Shown here: positions 52,869-62,187 of the stretch, piece by piece | How positions within the stretch are numbered: position 1 is the stretch's first letter | Layout of the letters: every line of letters starts with the position of its first letter | Assembly: GCA_020050835.1 (NCBI GenBank) | Contig: JAGVKB010000154.1 | Span: forward strand, 62,001-126,000 | Direction of reading: 5' to 3' | Source of the DNA: Candidatus Obscuribacterales bacterium | Lineage (GTDB): Bacteria > Cyanobacteriota > Vampirovibrionia > Obscuribacterales > Obscuribacteraceae | Length of the DNA: 64,000 bases | The notes under the pieces: model-generated | What the model saw: the letters and a program-made list of their open reading frames with translations, nothing else | What the model was told of the DNA's origin: nothing | Databases searched by the model: none | Position numbers and translations under genes: made by a program

Positions 52869-54090
52869 CGCGAAAGACACTCACACCTTGCAATCAGTTT
52901 TGACGGTCTCGGAGTTGACCGCGCAGATTCGCGTCTTGCTGGAGGATGTCTTCGACCGAATTTCAGTCGTCGGTGAAATCAGCAACGCCAAAGTTTATCC
53001 GTCCGGGCACTGGTACTTTTCGCTCAAAGACAAAGATGCCACCATTCCCTGCGTCTGCTTCAAGAATGCCAATCAGCAGATCAAATTCGAGCTCGAAGAC
53101 GGGCTGATGGTGGTGGCACGCGGCAAATTGTCCGTTTATCCGCCGCGCGGCGCCTATCAAATGATAGTAACAGCGCTCGAACCAGTCGGGATTGGAGAAT
53201 GGCAGTTGGCCTTCGAGCAATTGCGCACGAAGCTAGAGGCGGAAGGCTTGCTTGACCCGCTCAAAAAACGACCGATTCCGCTCTTTCCTCGTAAAGTAGG
53301 TGTGGTTACCTCTCTAGCCGGCGCAGCACTTAGAGACATACTGAGTGCGCTCAAACGCAGGAATCGCAACGTCAACGTCGTGATCAGCCCAGCCAAGGTG
53401 CAGGGCGAAGGCTCTGCCGAAGAGATTGCACAAGCGATCGCTTATCTGCAGGCTCTCTGCGATCTCGACGTGATTTTGGTGGCTCGGGGCGGCGGATCGA
53501 TTGAGGATTTGTGGTCGTTCAATACAGAGATAGTGGCACGCGCAGTTGCAAGTTCAGCCATCCCAATCATTTCAGGAGTCGGTCATGAAACCGACGTGAC
53601 CATCTGCGATCTTGTGGCCGACTTGCGCGCACCGACACCAACTGCGGCCGCCGAGCTTGTTGCTGGCGGGCATGCCGAACTGCTCGAGCGTTGGTCCAAT
53701 CTTTCCAGGCGCCTGACCGAAAGCATCGAGCACCGGCTTGCCGACGCGCACAGAGCGGTCGAACGGCTGGATCCGACCAGCTCTCTTTTGCGCTACCAGG
53801 AGAGATTGCAGCGATTCTCGTTGCGCCTGACCAATTACCAGGAGCGCATGCTTCGCTCGATATCCGCTCGCCTGAGCAACTGCGAGCATCGCTGGCATCA
53901 GAACCACGAGAAGCTGCTGGCTCTTGGACCGCTCAACGTTTTAGCGCGCGGGTTTGCCATTCTTCGCAAAGGTGACGGCACAGTCGTGCGCGACAGCTCT
54001 CAAATTGTCGCGGGCGAAACGCTCGAAGCAATGCTTTACAACGGCAAGCTCAAGGTTCGCGTCGAATCCGCCGAAGACCAGTGGTATTGA
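52855..54090 (+). CDS. xseA: Exodeoxyribonuclease VII large subunit
   Basis: The 411-residue subunit forms the catalytic core of the single-strand-specific nuclease. Residues 10-110 form the OB-fold (VVGEISNAKVYPSGHWYFSLKD). The catalytic region includes RKVGVVTSLAGAALRDI and ARGGGSIEDLWSFN (about 203-216), then SGVGHETDVTICDLVADLRAPTPTAAAEL, the family signature. The C-terminal part is coiled coil ending in LARGFAILRK. The length is near the usual 400-450. The xseB gene follows after 19 nt, making a complete enzyme. Confidence 0.95.
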   Translation: MSLYSAKDTHTLQSVLTVSELTAQIRVLLEDVFDRISVVGEISNAKVYPSGHWYFSLKDKDATIPCVCFKNANQQIKFELEDGLMVVARGKLSVYPPRGAYQMIVTALEPVGIGEWQLAFEQLRTKLEAEGLLDPLKKRPIPLFPRKVGVVTSLAGAALRDILSALKRRNRNVNVVISPAKVQGEGSAEEIAQAIAYLQALCDLDVILVARGGGSIEDLWSFNTEIVARAVASSAIPIISGVGHETDVTICDLVADLRAPTPTAAAELVAGGHAELLERWSNLSRRLTESIEHRLADAHRAVERLDPTSSLLRYQERLQRFSLRLTNYQERMLRSISARLSNCEHRWHQNHEKLLALGPLNVLARGFAILRKGDGTVVRDSSQIVAGETLEAMLYNGKLKVRVESAEDQWY

Positions 54091-54109
54091 AGGGAAAGGA
54101 GACCAGCAA

Positions 54110-54379
54110 ATGACTCAAGGTGCACCACAATCAAACTCTCAGTCGCTCGATTTTGAAGCGACCCTGGCTGAGTTGGAGAGAGTCGTCACCGAACTCGATG
54201 GCGAGATCAAGCTCGACCGGGCGCTTGAATTGTTCGATCGCGGCATGAAGCTAAGCACAATCTGCCAGACCTTCTTGCGAAGCGCCGAACAAAAGATTGA
54301 GGTCTTGAAAAGAAGCGCAGATGGTGAGCTTATCCAGGAACCATTCGTCGAGGTAAACGAAGAGGTTTCGGCATCCTGA
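54110..54379 (+). CDS. xseB: Exodeoxyribonuclease VII small subunit
   Basis: The 89-residue subunit starts at ATG 54110 with AAGGAG 9 nt upstream, although a longer frame from 53954 overlaps xseA. The core LDFEATLAELERVVTELD-GEIKLDRALELFDRGMKL matches XseB, a helical hairpin that decorates the XseA core and stabilises it. The length is typical. It ends 113 nt before the convergent rplI stop. Confidence 0.93.
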   Translation: MTQGAPQSNSQSLDFEATLAELERVVTELDGEIKLDRALELFDRGMKLSTICQTFLRSAEQKIEVLKRSADGELIQEPFVEVNEEVSAS

Positions 54380-54492
54380 CCTGACGACGGACAACCGGCG
54401 GCAGAAAGCTGCCGCATCAAACTTCGCATACCGGCCTGACAGCTCGACGCAGTTAAGCGAGCGGCGATTGAATGAGCGCAACTTACGGGCGC

Positions 54493-54942
54493 TCAAGCCG
54501 GCGCGACTTCCACCAGAAACTCAGCATGAACTTCCGGAGTAATCTTCACGAGCGCTTTGAAAGTGCCAAGCGCACCGATGTCTTCACTGGTCTTGATCAA
54601 CCTCTTGTCGAGATCTACGTCAAGCCCTTTCTTGAGCTCCTGAGCGATCTCCTTATTGGTGACCTTACCGTAAAGCTTGCCGCCTTCGCCGGCTTTCGCT
54701 TGAATCTTAAGCGTGCCCAGAGCTGTAATCTTCTCTGCCAGCTCCACGGCAACCTGATGCGCTTGTTCAGCCTTTTTCTTCAGCGCTTCGAGATCCTCTT
54801 CACGCTTCTTGAGCGTGCCGCCCGTGGCCAGCACAGCAAGTTTGCGCGGCTGTAAAAAATTGCGGTAGAAACCTGGCGCGGTTTCCACTACATCGCCGGC
54901 TTTGCCCAGCTTCTGAACGTTCTGCTGCAGTATGACCTTCAT
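54493..54942 (-). CDS. rplI: 50S ribosomal protein L9
   Basis: The 149-residue protein starts at ATG 54942 (MKVILQQNV), the standard L9 opening; a longer frame upstream to 55008 is not part of the family. The N-terminal domain shows NVQKLGKAGDVVETAPGFYRNFLQPRKLAV (about residues 8-37), a connecting helix (residues 45-75) and a C-terminal domain with FGSVT-like KLYGKVTNKEIAQEL. All of L9 is present. The gene stands apart from rpsR, rpsF and dnaB, which often accompany it. It runs leftward. Confidence 0.95.
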   Translation of the reverse strand: MKVILQQNVQKLGKAGDVVETAPGFYRNFLQPRKLAVLATGGTLKKREEDLEALKKKAEQAHQVAVELAEKITALGTLKIQAKAGEGGKLYGKVTNKEIAQELKKGLDVDLDKRLIKTSEDIGALGTFKALVKITPEVHAEFLVEVAPA

Positions 54943-55046
54943 GACATCCCTCGGATATACATCAAATAGATTAGACAATTTACCATGCGAGCCCCACCTG
55001 ACTCGCATCTCTGCAAGGTTCTTTAAGCATATATAGCAATCGATGG

Positions 55047-55508
55047 CTATTCCATCTTTTCCCGGAACATACCGCGGACGCCGGAAGGATCAGCCGAAAA
55101 GCCAAATTTCCGGTAAAAACCGTCCCGACCGGGATCAGCATAAAGCGTTACGAGCGGAATGTTATATGAGTCCAACTCTTTCAAGAGCTCATCCATCAAA
55201 AGCGAGCCGATGCCCTGACGCTGGTGGCTGGGACGGACAGCAACATCCCAGATAGTGGCATTGAACACTTTGTCGCCGGTGGCTCGGGCAAAGCCAATTA
55301 GAATGCCATTTTCCCAGGCGCTCACGACCGCGAGACTGTTGGCGAGCGCTCTGGAGATGAGCGATGATTCCCGCCGACTCCAGCCAACCGAAGCACACAA
55401 GTCCTGCACGGCGGCCGGTGAGATGTTCTTCTCATGCGTGAAGGCCAGCCCCTCGGGCCAGGCGTCTTTGCCGCCGTCCTGCTTCTTCCAGATACCCGAT
55501 AGAACCAT
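55047..55508 (-). CDS. GNAT-family N-acetyltransferase
   Basis: The 153-residue enzyme has the acetyl-CoA-binding loop RPSHQRQGIGSLLMDELL (about residues 92-109), preceded by NATIWDVAV, the typical strand-4 region. A C-terminal FYRKFGFS matches the last strand of the fold. GNAT enzymes transfer acetyl groups to amines; the substrate cannot be seen. The start has GGAG 8 nt upstream. The gene lies 78 nt upstream of the next leftward stop and probably has its own promoter. Its 60 N-terminal residues contain the only less typical part of the chain. Confidence 0.85.
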   Translation of the reverse strand: MVLSGIWKKQDGGKDAWPEGLAFTHEKNISPAAVQDLCASVGWSRRESSLISRALANSLAVVSAWENGILIGFARATGDKVFNATIWDVAVRPSHQRQGIGSLLMDELLKELDSYNIPLVTLYADPGRDGFYRKFGFSADPSGVRGMFREKME

Positions 55509-55586
55509 GGTCTCAGCTCCAGAACCAGTTGCTCCGACGCCAACTATTCGTGAATGACAACCGGGTTGATTAGAATCAACGTCATG

Positions 55587-57083
55587 TTACGTCTGCCGCT
55601 CCAAGAGAGTTACCGATTCGATATGGTAAGTCTGAGGAAACATATCAACCGGCTGAATTTGCTTAGTTTTATACCCATTTCTGCCAAAAAACTTCAAGTC
55701 TCGGGCGAGTGTGGCCGGATTGCAACTGACGTAAACGATGCGCTCAACGGCAAGTTTCACAATGCTTTCCAGCGATTCCTGAGACAAACCCTTCCGGGGC
55801 GGGTCGACAACCAGAACATCGGGGACCAATCCTTCACTTAGGAGTTGTGGAAAGACCGACTCGACCATACCCAGCCGGAAATCGACGTTTTCAATCCGAT
55901 TCAGCTCAAGATTCAAGAGTCCGTCGTCGACAGCGGCCGGATGCTCCTCAACGGCGATCACCTGTCGCGCTATCGGCGCCAACCAAAGCGCGATCGCGCC
56001 AACACCAGCATAAGCATCTACTACCAATGGCAGTTCAGTCTTAAATCTTGCCGGCTGTGCCATGACCGCATCGAGGATCTGCTCCATCAGCTTAACGGTC
56101 TGGGCCGTGTTTACCTGAAAGAAGCTGGTTGGCGAAAGCTTGAACTCCATGCCCTGCCTTAAGCGCACCGGCAGATCGCTGCGGTCTGTCGCGATTTTTT
56201 CTATAACGTATGGCTGCCCGGCAAGTGAAATAGTGATATCGCCCATAATGCGATTGCCCTCATGCGGGTTGTAGTTAAGACAGACCCCGGCAATCTCCGG
56301 CACTTTCTCCATAAGCGCTTGGGCAATCTCCGTCATCTTAAGCAGATCTACAGGACTGGCCGGTCTTTGCTTGACTCGTTGGCTCGGCACTTGCTCCGGC
56401 GCTGAGTTGACCACGAGCGTCACAAGGATGGCTCTGCGATCGAATGAATACCGCGCTGCAATGTGCCGGAGCAAGCCGGTTCTAGTCGTTTCGTCGTAAG
56501 CTTCGATGCTGTGCTTTTCGCAGAAGGTCTTAACCGCCTCGAGCAGACGATCGAGCGGCTCAGGCTGCACCGGACAATGTTTGATGTTGACCAGCTCATG
56601 CGAGTCCTGTTTGTAATAGCCAGCCAGCAAGCGCTCGGAGCCCCTGGGATGCTGAACGGGGAATTGCACTTTGTTTCGATAGAACAATGGACCTTCCGCA
56701 CCGATCGCCGGTTTGACGAGTTGGGGATCGAGACCGGCAAGGTGCTTGAGAGTCTGTTGAAGTATCCTTTCTTTCGCTTTCAGCTGGCTCCGATACTCGA
56801 TATGCTGCCATTGGCACCCGCCACAAACTTTGAAAAGCTTGCAGGGCGGCTCGACTCGCTCTGGCGAAGCATCCAAAACTCTGAGCAGCCGCCCCCTGGC
56901 AAAATCCTTGCGAACATCGAACACTTGCAATTCAACCCGATCGCCGACCGCAACTCGACTGATGAAGATTGGCATCCCGCGCTCGCGCGTGACACCATCT
57001 CCGCCTGGTGCAAGTGATTCGACGGTGGCCAGGACAATCTCACCCTTTTTGAGTTGTCCGCTCGTTTTTTCCTTACCTGTCAA
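55587..57083 (-). CDS. rlmD: 23S rRNA (uracil-5-)-methyltransferase, RlmD/TrmA family
   Basis: The 498-residue enzyme has an N-terminal TRAM domain (about residues 12-70) and then CKLFKVCGGCQWQH, the Cys set of the Fe-S cluster in RlmD-type enzymes. The SAM-binding domain has VDAYAGVGAIALWL. The catalytic part contains DVLVVDPPRKGLS and YVSCNPATLARDL, with the nucleophilic Cys in the SCNP segment. It methylates C5 of a uracil in 23S rRNA or tRNA; the precise target is inferred from family and not proven. It begins 6 nt after the end of the secreted-protein gene on the same strand, so it is surely co-transcribed with the two secreted paralogues. Confidence 0.88.
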   Translation of the reverse strand: MTGKEKTSGQLKKGEIVLATVESLAPGGDGVTRERGMPIFISRVAVGDRVELQVFDVRKDFARGRLLRVLDASPERVEPPCKLFKVCGGCQWQHIEYRSQLKAKERILQQTLKHLAGLDPQLVKPAIGAEGPLFYRNKVQFPVQHPRGSERLLAGYYKQDSHELVNIKHCPVQPEPLDRLLEAVKTFCEKHSIEAYDETTRTGLLRHIAARYSFDRRAILVTLVVNSAPEQVPSQRVKQRPASPVDLLKMTEIAQALMEKVPEIAGVCLNYNPHEGNRIMGDITISLAGQPYVIEKIATDRSDLPVRLRQGMEFKLSPTSFFQVNTAQTVKLMEQILDAVMAQPARFKTELPLVVDAYAGVGAIALWLAPIARQVIAVEEHPAAVDDGLLNLELNRIENVDFRLGMVESVFPQLLSEGLVPDVLVVDPPRKGLSQESLESIVKLAVERIVYVSCNPATLARDLKFFGRNGYKTKQIQPVDMFPQTYHIESVTLLERQT

Positions 57084-57089
57084 TGCGAA

Positions 57090-58073
57090 TCAATCCTCTT
57101 TTTCATCTTCGGGCAGTCCGAGCATCTGCTCCAACTTACCCAGCTTTGTATTCAAGGTAGCCCGGTTGCCGCTTGCTGCCAAACCTTCAAACTCACCAAG
57201 CAAACGCAGATAACGGTTGACCGGTTTACCCGTGTCACGCAGTTCGGCTACTTTGCGCGCCGCTCTCAAGCGTCGGTTGTACATCAATCCTTCGGCCGGA
57301 GCCAGTTCACCAAGCGGCTGCAGAACGAGGTCGTCACCCCGCGGGCTCGCAACGCTCCCTTCCGGCTCGACCTTACTAAAGTGCTCTGCCTGCTCCTTTA
57401 CTTTATCTTGAAGCACCTTTAAACGGCTTGCCACCCCATCTTGATCGCCTTGCCGCACCTTATCTTCAATCCGAAAGAACTGCGCCAGAAGCGGACCGGC
57501 ACCAGCGCCCTTACTCTTCAAAGCCGTAATTTCGGAAAGCAGCTGCGCACGCTCTTGCCGATATGCCCCTGGAATAACCTCCAACGTCCCGCTGATCTCC
57601 TTGTAACTGAGTCCTTTTAAGCGCGCCACCGGGTTTACGCGCCCATTCACCAGTTCGATTCCTGACAGCAAGCTGTCTTGGCCAATCTGGCGATTAGCAA
57701 ACGCTTTTACATCAGCCTCATGTACAGTCACCTGACGATACTTGTTCGTATTGCTGCGATCGAAGAAGACCACCTTTACCTTTGCGATCGCACACGGGTA
57801 AGCATCTATCACCTTCCTGGCGATCAAGGCAGCATCGATCTTGCAATCACGGTCTGTCGCTTTCGGATTCCGAACCGTTGTAATGTCGACTTCTCGTTCG
57901 TTGTCGAGTACTTCCGAACGTACTTCAGTGTCCGAACCAAGGACTTTGGAATCCTCAACGATAGCCGAGACCTCGGAGGCTGAGATTTTTGCGCTGGTTG
58001 GCGCGGAGGCCGTCACGAACAATAGAAAGATGGGAAAGAGGCCGGCCCAGTTACGAAGTTTGACATCACCCAT
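57090..58073 (-). CDS. Secreted protein, paralogue of its upstream neighbour
   Basis: The 327-residue protein has a signal peptide (hydrophobic core GLFPIFLLFVTASAPTSA, residues 11-28). The mature N-terminal domain (about 30-135) contains ATDRDCKIDAALIARKV and KVKVVFFDRSNTNKYRQVTV. These match the neighbour at corresponding places. The C-terminal part is helical and coiled-coil-like with Lys/Glu/Ala. One Cys is conserved between the two (in RDCKIDA/KDCKIDA). No enzyme motif is seen and the family is unknown. It lies 10 nt after its paralogue and 6 nt before rlmD, so all three form one operon. Confidence 0.7.
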   Translation of the reverse strand: MGDVKLRNWAGLFPIFLLFVTASAPTSAKISASEVSAIVEDSKVLGSDTEVRSEVLDNEREVDITTVRNPKATDRDCKIDAALIARKVIDAYPCAIAKVKVVFFDRSNTNKYRQVTVHEADVKAFANRQIGQDSLLSGIELVNGRVNPVARLKGLSYKEISGTLEVIPGAYRQERAQLLSEITALKSKGAGAGPLLAQFFRIEDKVRQGDQDGVASRLKVLQDKVKEQAEHFSKVEPEGSVASPRGDDLVLQPLGELAPAEGLMYNRRLRAARKVAELRDTGKPVNRYLRLLGEFEGLAASGNRATLNTKLGKLEQMLGLPEDEKED

Positions 58074-58083
58074 GGTGCACCTC

Positions 58084-59115
58084 TCAGCGGGTCAATCTCG
58101 GCGGCTTAATCGAAGGCAATCCAAGCGAGCCTTCGAGCTGTTGCAAGATCACCTCGGCCCGGCTGCCGTCACCAGATCTCACCAGCGCTTCCAATTGCCT
58201 GTACGCATTAAAGTATGACTTGGTATCGCGACCGGAGCGCTGCAACTCCTTGAGCTTGTGCGCAACACGCAACCGACGAACCGGAAAAGGTCCGGAGCCG
58301 GGAGTAAGCTCGCCCAGCTCTCCGGAAGATCGCAATAAGAGCTTTTGCGCTTCGGGCCGCGACAACCGCTTGCCGCTGGTGTCCAGCGGCACCGGCCTTA
58401 CCTTTTGCTCCTGGCGCAAATGGCGCAAATGTTCTGCTTGCTCGTCGACGGCCTTGCCCAAGCTTCCAATCAGCTGCGAAACGGTGACCGATTCACCCTT
58501 GCCAGCAGCTTCCTCTACTTTCTTGAATATGGCAAGAAACGGTCCGGTCCCGACGCCCTTTTTCTGTAAATCTTGTATCTTGGCCAACAAAGCCGCCCGC
58601 TCATCAGGCAGAACTCCGGGCCCAACCTCTGGCTGTGCAGTCCCGGCGATAGAGCCCAAACCGCCTGCTGTATTGTCTCGCCCAGAGACGAGTTCAAGCT
58701 CCGACAGCAACATTTCTTGGCTGATCGCGCGCGCCGCAAACGCCTTCACATCACCGGCACGAACCGTTACCTGCCGGTAGCTGGTCTGGTCGCTCGCGTC
58801 GAGAAAGGTCACCTTTACCTTGGCCACACCATCGGGATCGGCATCCATTACCTTTCTGGCGATCAAGACGGCATCGATCTTGCAATCCTTGTCTGTTGCT
58901 CGGGCCTCTCTGGTGGCCGATATCTCAACTGCCTTTTCGCTCGGACGTACTGCAGCCTGAATACTCGAGTCAGCGCTCAGGATTTTTGACTCGCCCACAA
59001 TTTTCAGAACTTCGGCCGCCGATACTTTTGCCAAAGCAGGCAAAATGAGCGCCGCGCTCACAGACGCCCAGACCAGTGGCAGAACCAATCTAGCCGAGTA
59101 GCCTCCCACAACCAT
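58084..59115 (-). CDS. Secreted protein, first of a tandem paralogous pair
   Basis: I start at ATG 59115, which has GGGGAG 8 nt upstream, giving 343 residues; an ATG at 59178 lacks such a site. The signal peptide core is about residues 9-28. The mature N-terminal domain (about 30-140) shares VSAAEVLKIVGESKIL and ATDKDCKIDAVLIARKVMDADP with the downstream gene. The C-terminal part is helical with similar RAALLAKIQDLQKKGVGTGPFLA to its paralogue's region. No known motif is present. The pair probably acts in the periplasm or at the surface. The gene is divergent from the SbcD-like gene, with 168 nt between starts. Confidence 0.7.
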   Translation of the reverse strand: MVVGGYSARLVLPLVWASVSAALILPALAKVSAAEVLKIVGESKILSADSSIQAAVRPSEKAVEISATREARATDKDCKIDAVLIARKVMDADPDGVAKVKVTFLDASDQTSYRQVTVRAGDVKAFAARAISQEMLLSELELVSGRDNTAGGLGSIAGTAQPEVGPGVLPDERAALLAKIQDLQKKGVGTGPFLAIFKKVEEAAGKGESVTVSQLIGSLGKAVDEQAEHLRHLRQEQKVRPVPLDTSGKRLSRPEAQKLLLRSSGELGELTPGSGPFPVRRLRVAHKLKELQRSGRDTKSYFNAYRQLEALVRSGDGSRAEVILQQLEGSLGLPSIKPPRLTR

Positions 59116-59283
59116 GCCAATCTCCCCAAGCTCAAGACACCGACAAAAGCTTGCCGGAGCCAGTTTAGACTTCTTCAATTATAAGTACAAGCACTGCAAT
59201 CGAAAGAGCGGCATCAGCCAGCAAGCTTTACATCGCTACTACAATCAACGTATATTGAGTCTCAAAAGTTCAAAGAGGGACTG

Positions 59284-60516
59284 ATGTCGATTCAGGTCGT
59301 TCACGTATCAGACATTCATTTCGGTTCGGGCGAGGGACACGGACGAATCAACCCGGAGACCGGTCTTAATATACGCTTCGAGGATTTCGTCGCCGCTCTC
59401 TCCAAAGTGGTGGATTTCACCATCCAGCACGGCTGCGACATGTTTCTCTTCTCCGGCGACGCTTATCGCAACGCTTCACCCGAGCCGCTCTATCAAAAAA
59501 TGTTCGCACGCGAGCTCAAACGCTTGTCGGACGCCGGAATCAAGACTATCCTTTTGGTCGGCAATCACGATCAAATCTTGAAATCAACGGCAAGCCACGC
59601 CATGTCAGTATTTCAGAGCCTGGAAGTTCCCGGGGTCATTACCATCGACCGCCCGGCTTTCATGCGAATCGATACCAAGAATGGTCCGATGCAATTGATT
59701 GGGCTGCCGCACGTGACTCGCAATCAGCTTTTGACGGCCGAAAACTATCTCGGACTGCCGGCAGCCTCCGTCGACAGGGTGCTGGCAGATCATCTCGATG
59801 CGCTGCTCAAAGGCTTTTACGACGAGCTGGACAGCTCGATACCGACAGTGGTGACAGCCCATATGACGGTCGACCGAGCAATCGCCGGCATCGAGCAGGA
59901 GCTTCTGATCGGTTATACACTCACCTTTCCCGCTGACATCTTTTACGACGACCGGATCGACTACGTTGCTCTCGGGCACGTCCACAAGCATCAGACAATT
60001 AGAGAGCAGTCCCCGGCGGTAGTCTATGCCGGCAGCTTGGAGCGAGTGGATTTCGGCGAGCAAGATGAAGATAAGGGATTCGTTCATGTCCAACTCGAGC
60101 GCTGCGCCACCACCTGGCAGTTTCACTCAATCGGCCCCCGTCCATTCGTCACGGTAGATGCCGACCTGACCGGCAGCGAACGAATTACCGAAAGTCTGAT
60201 CGAAAAAATCTCCAAGAAGATTCTTCCCGGCTGCGTGCTCAGGATTCGATACAAGCTAAAGGAGGAGCAGCTGGCCGAGCTCGATGAAAATCGCTTGCGC
60301 AATGCCGCAGCCTCGGCGCTTTCCGTTCGCCTGCAACCGTCAGTCGTCCAGCCCCAAAATCGAGCGCGCTTGCCTCAACTGACTGAAGCAGCAGTTTTAT
60401 CACCTTTGAACGCGCTCGATACCTACTTGTCAGAAGTAGCTCCGGAGCGCAAAGATCAGCTCCTGAAGAGAGCAAGCGAATTGATCAATCGTTTGCATCA
60501 GGCTGACTCTGATTAG
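59284..60516 (+). CDS. SbcD/Mre11-family DNA repair phosphoesterase
   Basis: The 410-residue protein has all five phosphoesterase motifs in order: DIHFG (about residues 10-14), FSGDAYRN (about 57-64), VGNHD (about 97-101), TAHMT (about 195-199) and GHVHKHQ (about 230-236). This is the Mre11/SbcD metal centre, which cuts DNA ends and hairpins with an SbcC/Rad50 partner. The C-terminal capping domain (about 280-400) is less conserved. No SbcC-like ATPase gene follows, so the partner is elsewhere or the protein works alone. The length and motifs fit SbcD or the single-gene YhaO-type. It is alone on the plus strand. Confidence 0.88.
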   Translation: MSIQVVHVSDIHFGSGEGHGRINPETGLNIRFEDFVAALSKVVDFTIQHGCDMFLFSGDAYRNASPEPLYQKMFARELKRLSDAGIKTILLVGNHDQILKSTASHAMSVFQSLEVPGVITIDRPAFMRIDTKNGPMQLIGLPHVTRNQLLTAENYLGLPAASVDRVLADHLDALLKGFYDELDSSIPTVVTAHMTVDRAIAGIEQELLIGYTLTFPADIFYDDRIDYVALGHVHKHQTIREQSPAVVYAGSLERVDFGEQDEDKGFVHVQLERCATTWQFHSIGPRPFVTVDADLTGSERITESLIEKISKKILPGCVLRIRYKLKEEQLAELDENRLRNAAASALSVRLQPSVVQPQNRARLPQLTEAAVLSPLNALDTYLSEVAPERKDQLLKRASELINRLHQADSD

Positions 60517-60725
60517 GCGCCAACGGCAGCAGGCATGAATTAGTCTCAACCCTTCTCAAAATTCCACTCTTCTTGTCCAGAAAGCATGTATCAGCTCAAA
60601 AACGACTTGCCGCCGCCTGACAACAGAACTTAAAGAAAACAATCTTAGAGGCGGCTAACGGATTCATGACGGTGGTTATGTAAGATTGCTTGGCATCCTT
60701 GTGCGCCAGGCGGCCCGCTCCAGCC

Positions 60726-62180
60726 ATGCTCTTCAACAGCCTCTCTTACTTGCTATTCTTTCCGGTCGTGATGGCGGCTTACTGGCTGTCGCCCAAGCGC
60801 TGGCGGCGAGCACTGCTATTAGCGGCCAGCTATTTCTTTTACATGAGCTGGCTGAAAGCATACGGGCTGCTCCTGCTGGCACTTACCGCGACCAATTACC
60901 TGCTGGGACTTTTGCTTGACCGCTTTCGAGACAGGCGCAAAGCAATCTTGCTGGCCGGGCTGGCGGTCAACCTTGGCGCGCTCTGTTTCTACAAATACAC
61001 CAACTTTCTGCTTGCCGCTCTGAGCGATGGCATGAAATCTCTCGGGCCGTGGCTTTCCATTCAGCCGGATCTACCGACAGCTAACATTATCCTGCCCTTA
61101 GGGATCTCCTTTTTCGCTTTTGAGTTCATCCATTACTTGATGGACATTTATCGAGGCCACAAGCCGATTCGCAGCCTAGTTGACTTCGGCCTGTTCGCAG
61201 CCTTCTTTCCATCACAGATCGCCGGACCAATCAAACGCTATCAAGACTTCATGCACCAGCTCGGAGACTTAAGGACACTTTCGCGCGAGTCACTTCATAC
61301 CGGGCTGACGCTTATCTTGCAGGGATTATTCAAAAAAGTAGCTCTCTCCGACAACCTTGCACCGCTCGTATCGACAGGCTTCCAACACACAGCAAGCATA
61401 GGAACGCTCGACGCTTGGATTGCTACCGTCGCCTTTGCATTTCAGATCTACTTCGATTTCTCCGGCTACACGGACATCGGTCGCGGCTCGGCTCTTTTGC
61501 TGGGGTTTTCGCTGCCAGACAATTTCAACCTCCCATACATCGCCTCAAATCTGTCGGACTTCTGGAAGCGCTGGCATATCTCTCTTTCGTCCTGGTTGCG
61601 AGACTATCTTTACATTCCCTTGGGTGGTGGACGCCAGGGCCGATGGCGCAAACACGCCAATCTGTTGATCACCATGCTACTGGGCGGACTATGGCATGGA
61701 GCAGCATGGCACTATGTGGCCTGGGGTGGATTTCACGGACTGGGACTGGTCGTCTCTCACGAGTACGAAAGCCTGGCCGGGCGGTCCAAAACGCTCACAG
61801 CATTTCACAAGACGGCAGTCGGCAAAGCGTCCTCGCTTGCAGTTACGTTCACCGTAGTGCTGGTAGGTTGGGTGCTTTTTCGCGCGGAATCCGTCGGCAG
61901 CGCTTTCGAGATCATCACCAGGCACTTTATATTATCGCCTTCCGATGCAGTAGTCGGACTCCTGCTGGAGTCACCAGTGATAGTGGCACTTCCGCTTTAC
62001 TCGATTTATGCGCTGTTAGTCAACGAATCCTTCAAGCAGAAGCTGCCGGCCTTGCACGCGTTTTACGGCTGGCTGTTCGAGCAGACTAGCTTGCGCTGGC
62101 CGATATATGCCGGAGCATTCTTAGCCGCGATTGGATTCTGCCCCACTAAAGCAGAGCCGTTTATCTACTTCCAATTCTAG
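60726..62180 (+). CDS. MBOAT-family O-acyltransferase (AlgI/DltB-like)
   Basis: I start at ATG 60726 (MLFNSLSYLLFF), the classic AlgI opening; a frame from 60690 adds 12 residues without support. The 484-residue product has about ten membrane spans. The catalytic region shows LSDFWKRWHISLSSWLRDYLYIPLGGGR and then LLGGLWHGAAWHYVAWGGFHG, which contains the conserved MBOAT His (in LWHGAAW). Such proteins pass acetyl groups across the membrane for O-acetylation of exopolysaccharides. An SGNH-type protein follows after 7 nt, the usual partner. The next gene is a nucleotide-sugar dehydrogenase, supporting a polysaccharide setting. Confidence 0.92.
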   Translation: MLFNSLSYLLFFPVVMAAYWLSPKRWRRALLLAASYFFYMSWLKAYGLLLLALTATNYLLGLLLDRFRDRRKAILLAGLAVNLGALCFYKYTNFLLAALSDGMKSLGPWLSIQPDLPTANIILPLGISFFAFEFIHYLMDIYRGHKPIRSLVDFGLFAAFFPSQIAGPIKRYQDFMHQLGDLRTLSRESLHTGLTLILQGLFKKVALSDNLAPLVSTGFQHTASIGTLDAWIATVAFAFQIYFDFSGYTDIGRGSALLLGFSLPDNFNLPYIASNLSDFWKRWHISLSSWLRDYLYIPLGGGRQGRWRKHANLLITMLLGGLWHGAAWHYVAWGGFHGLGLVVSHEYESLAGRSKTLTAFHKTAVGKASSLAVTFTVVLVGWVLFRAESVGSAFEIITRHFILSPSDAVVGLLLESPVIVALPLYSIYALLVNESFKQKLPALHAFYGWLFEQTSLRWPIYAGAFLAAIGFCPTKAEPFIYFQF

Positions 62181-62187
62181 GACGACC

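Noticed and set aside
55565-55580. Small palindrome GTTGATT-AG-AATCAAC after rlmD
   Set aside because: A 7-bp stem with a 2-nt loop cannot fold well as RNA and has no U-tract, so I do not call it a terminator.
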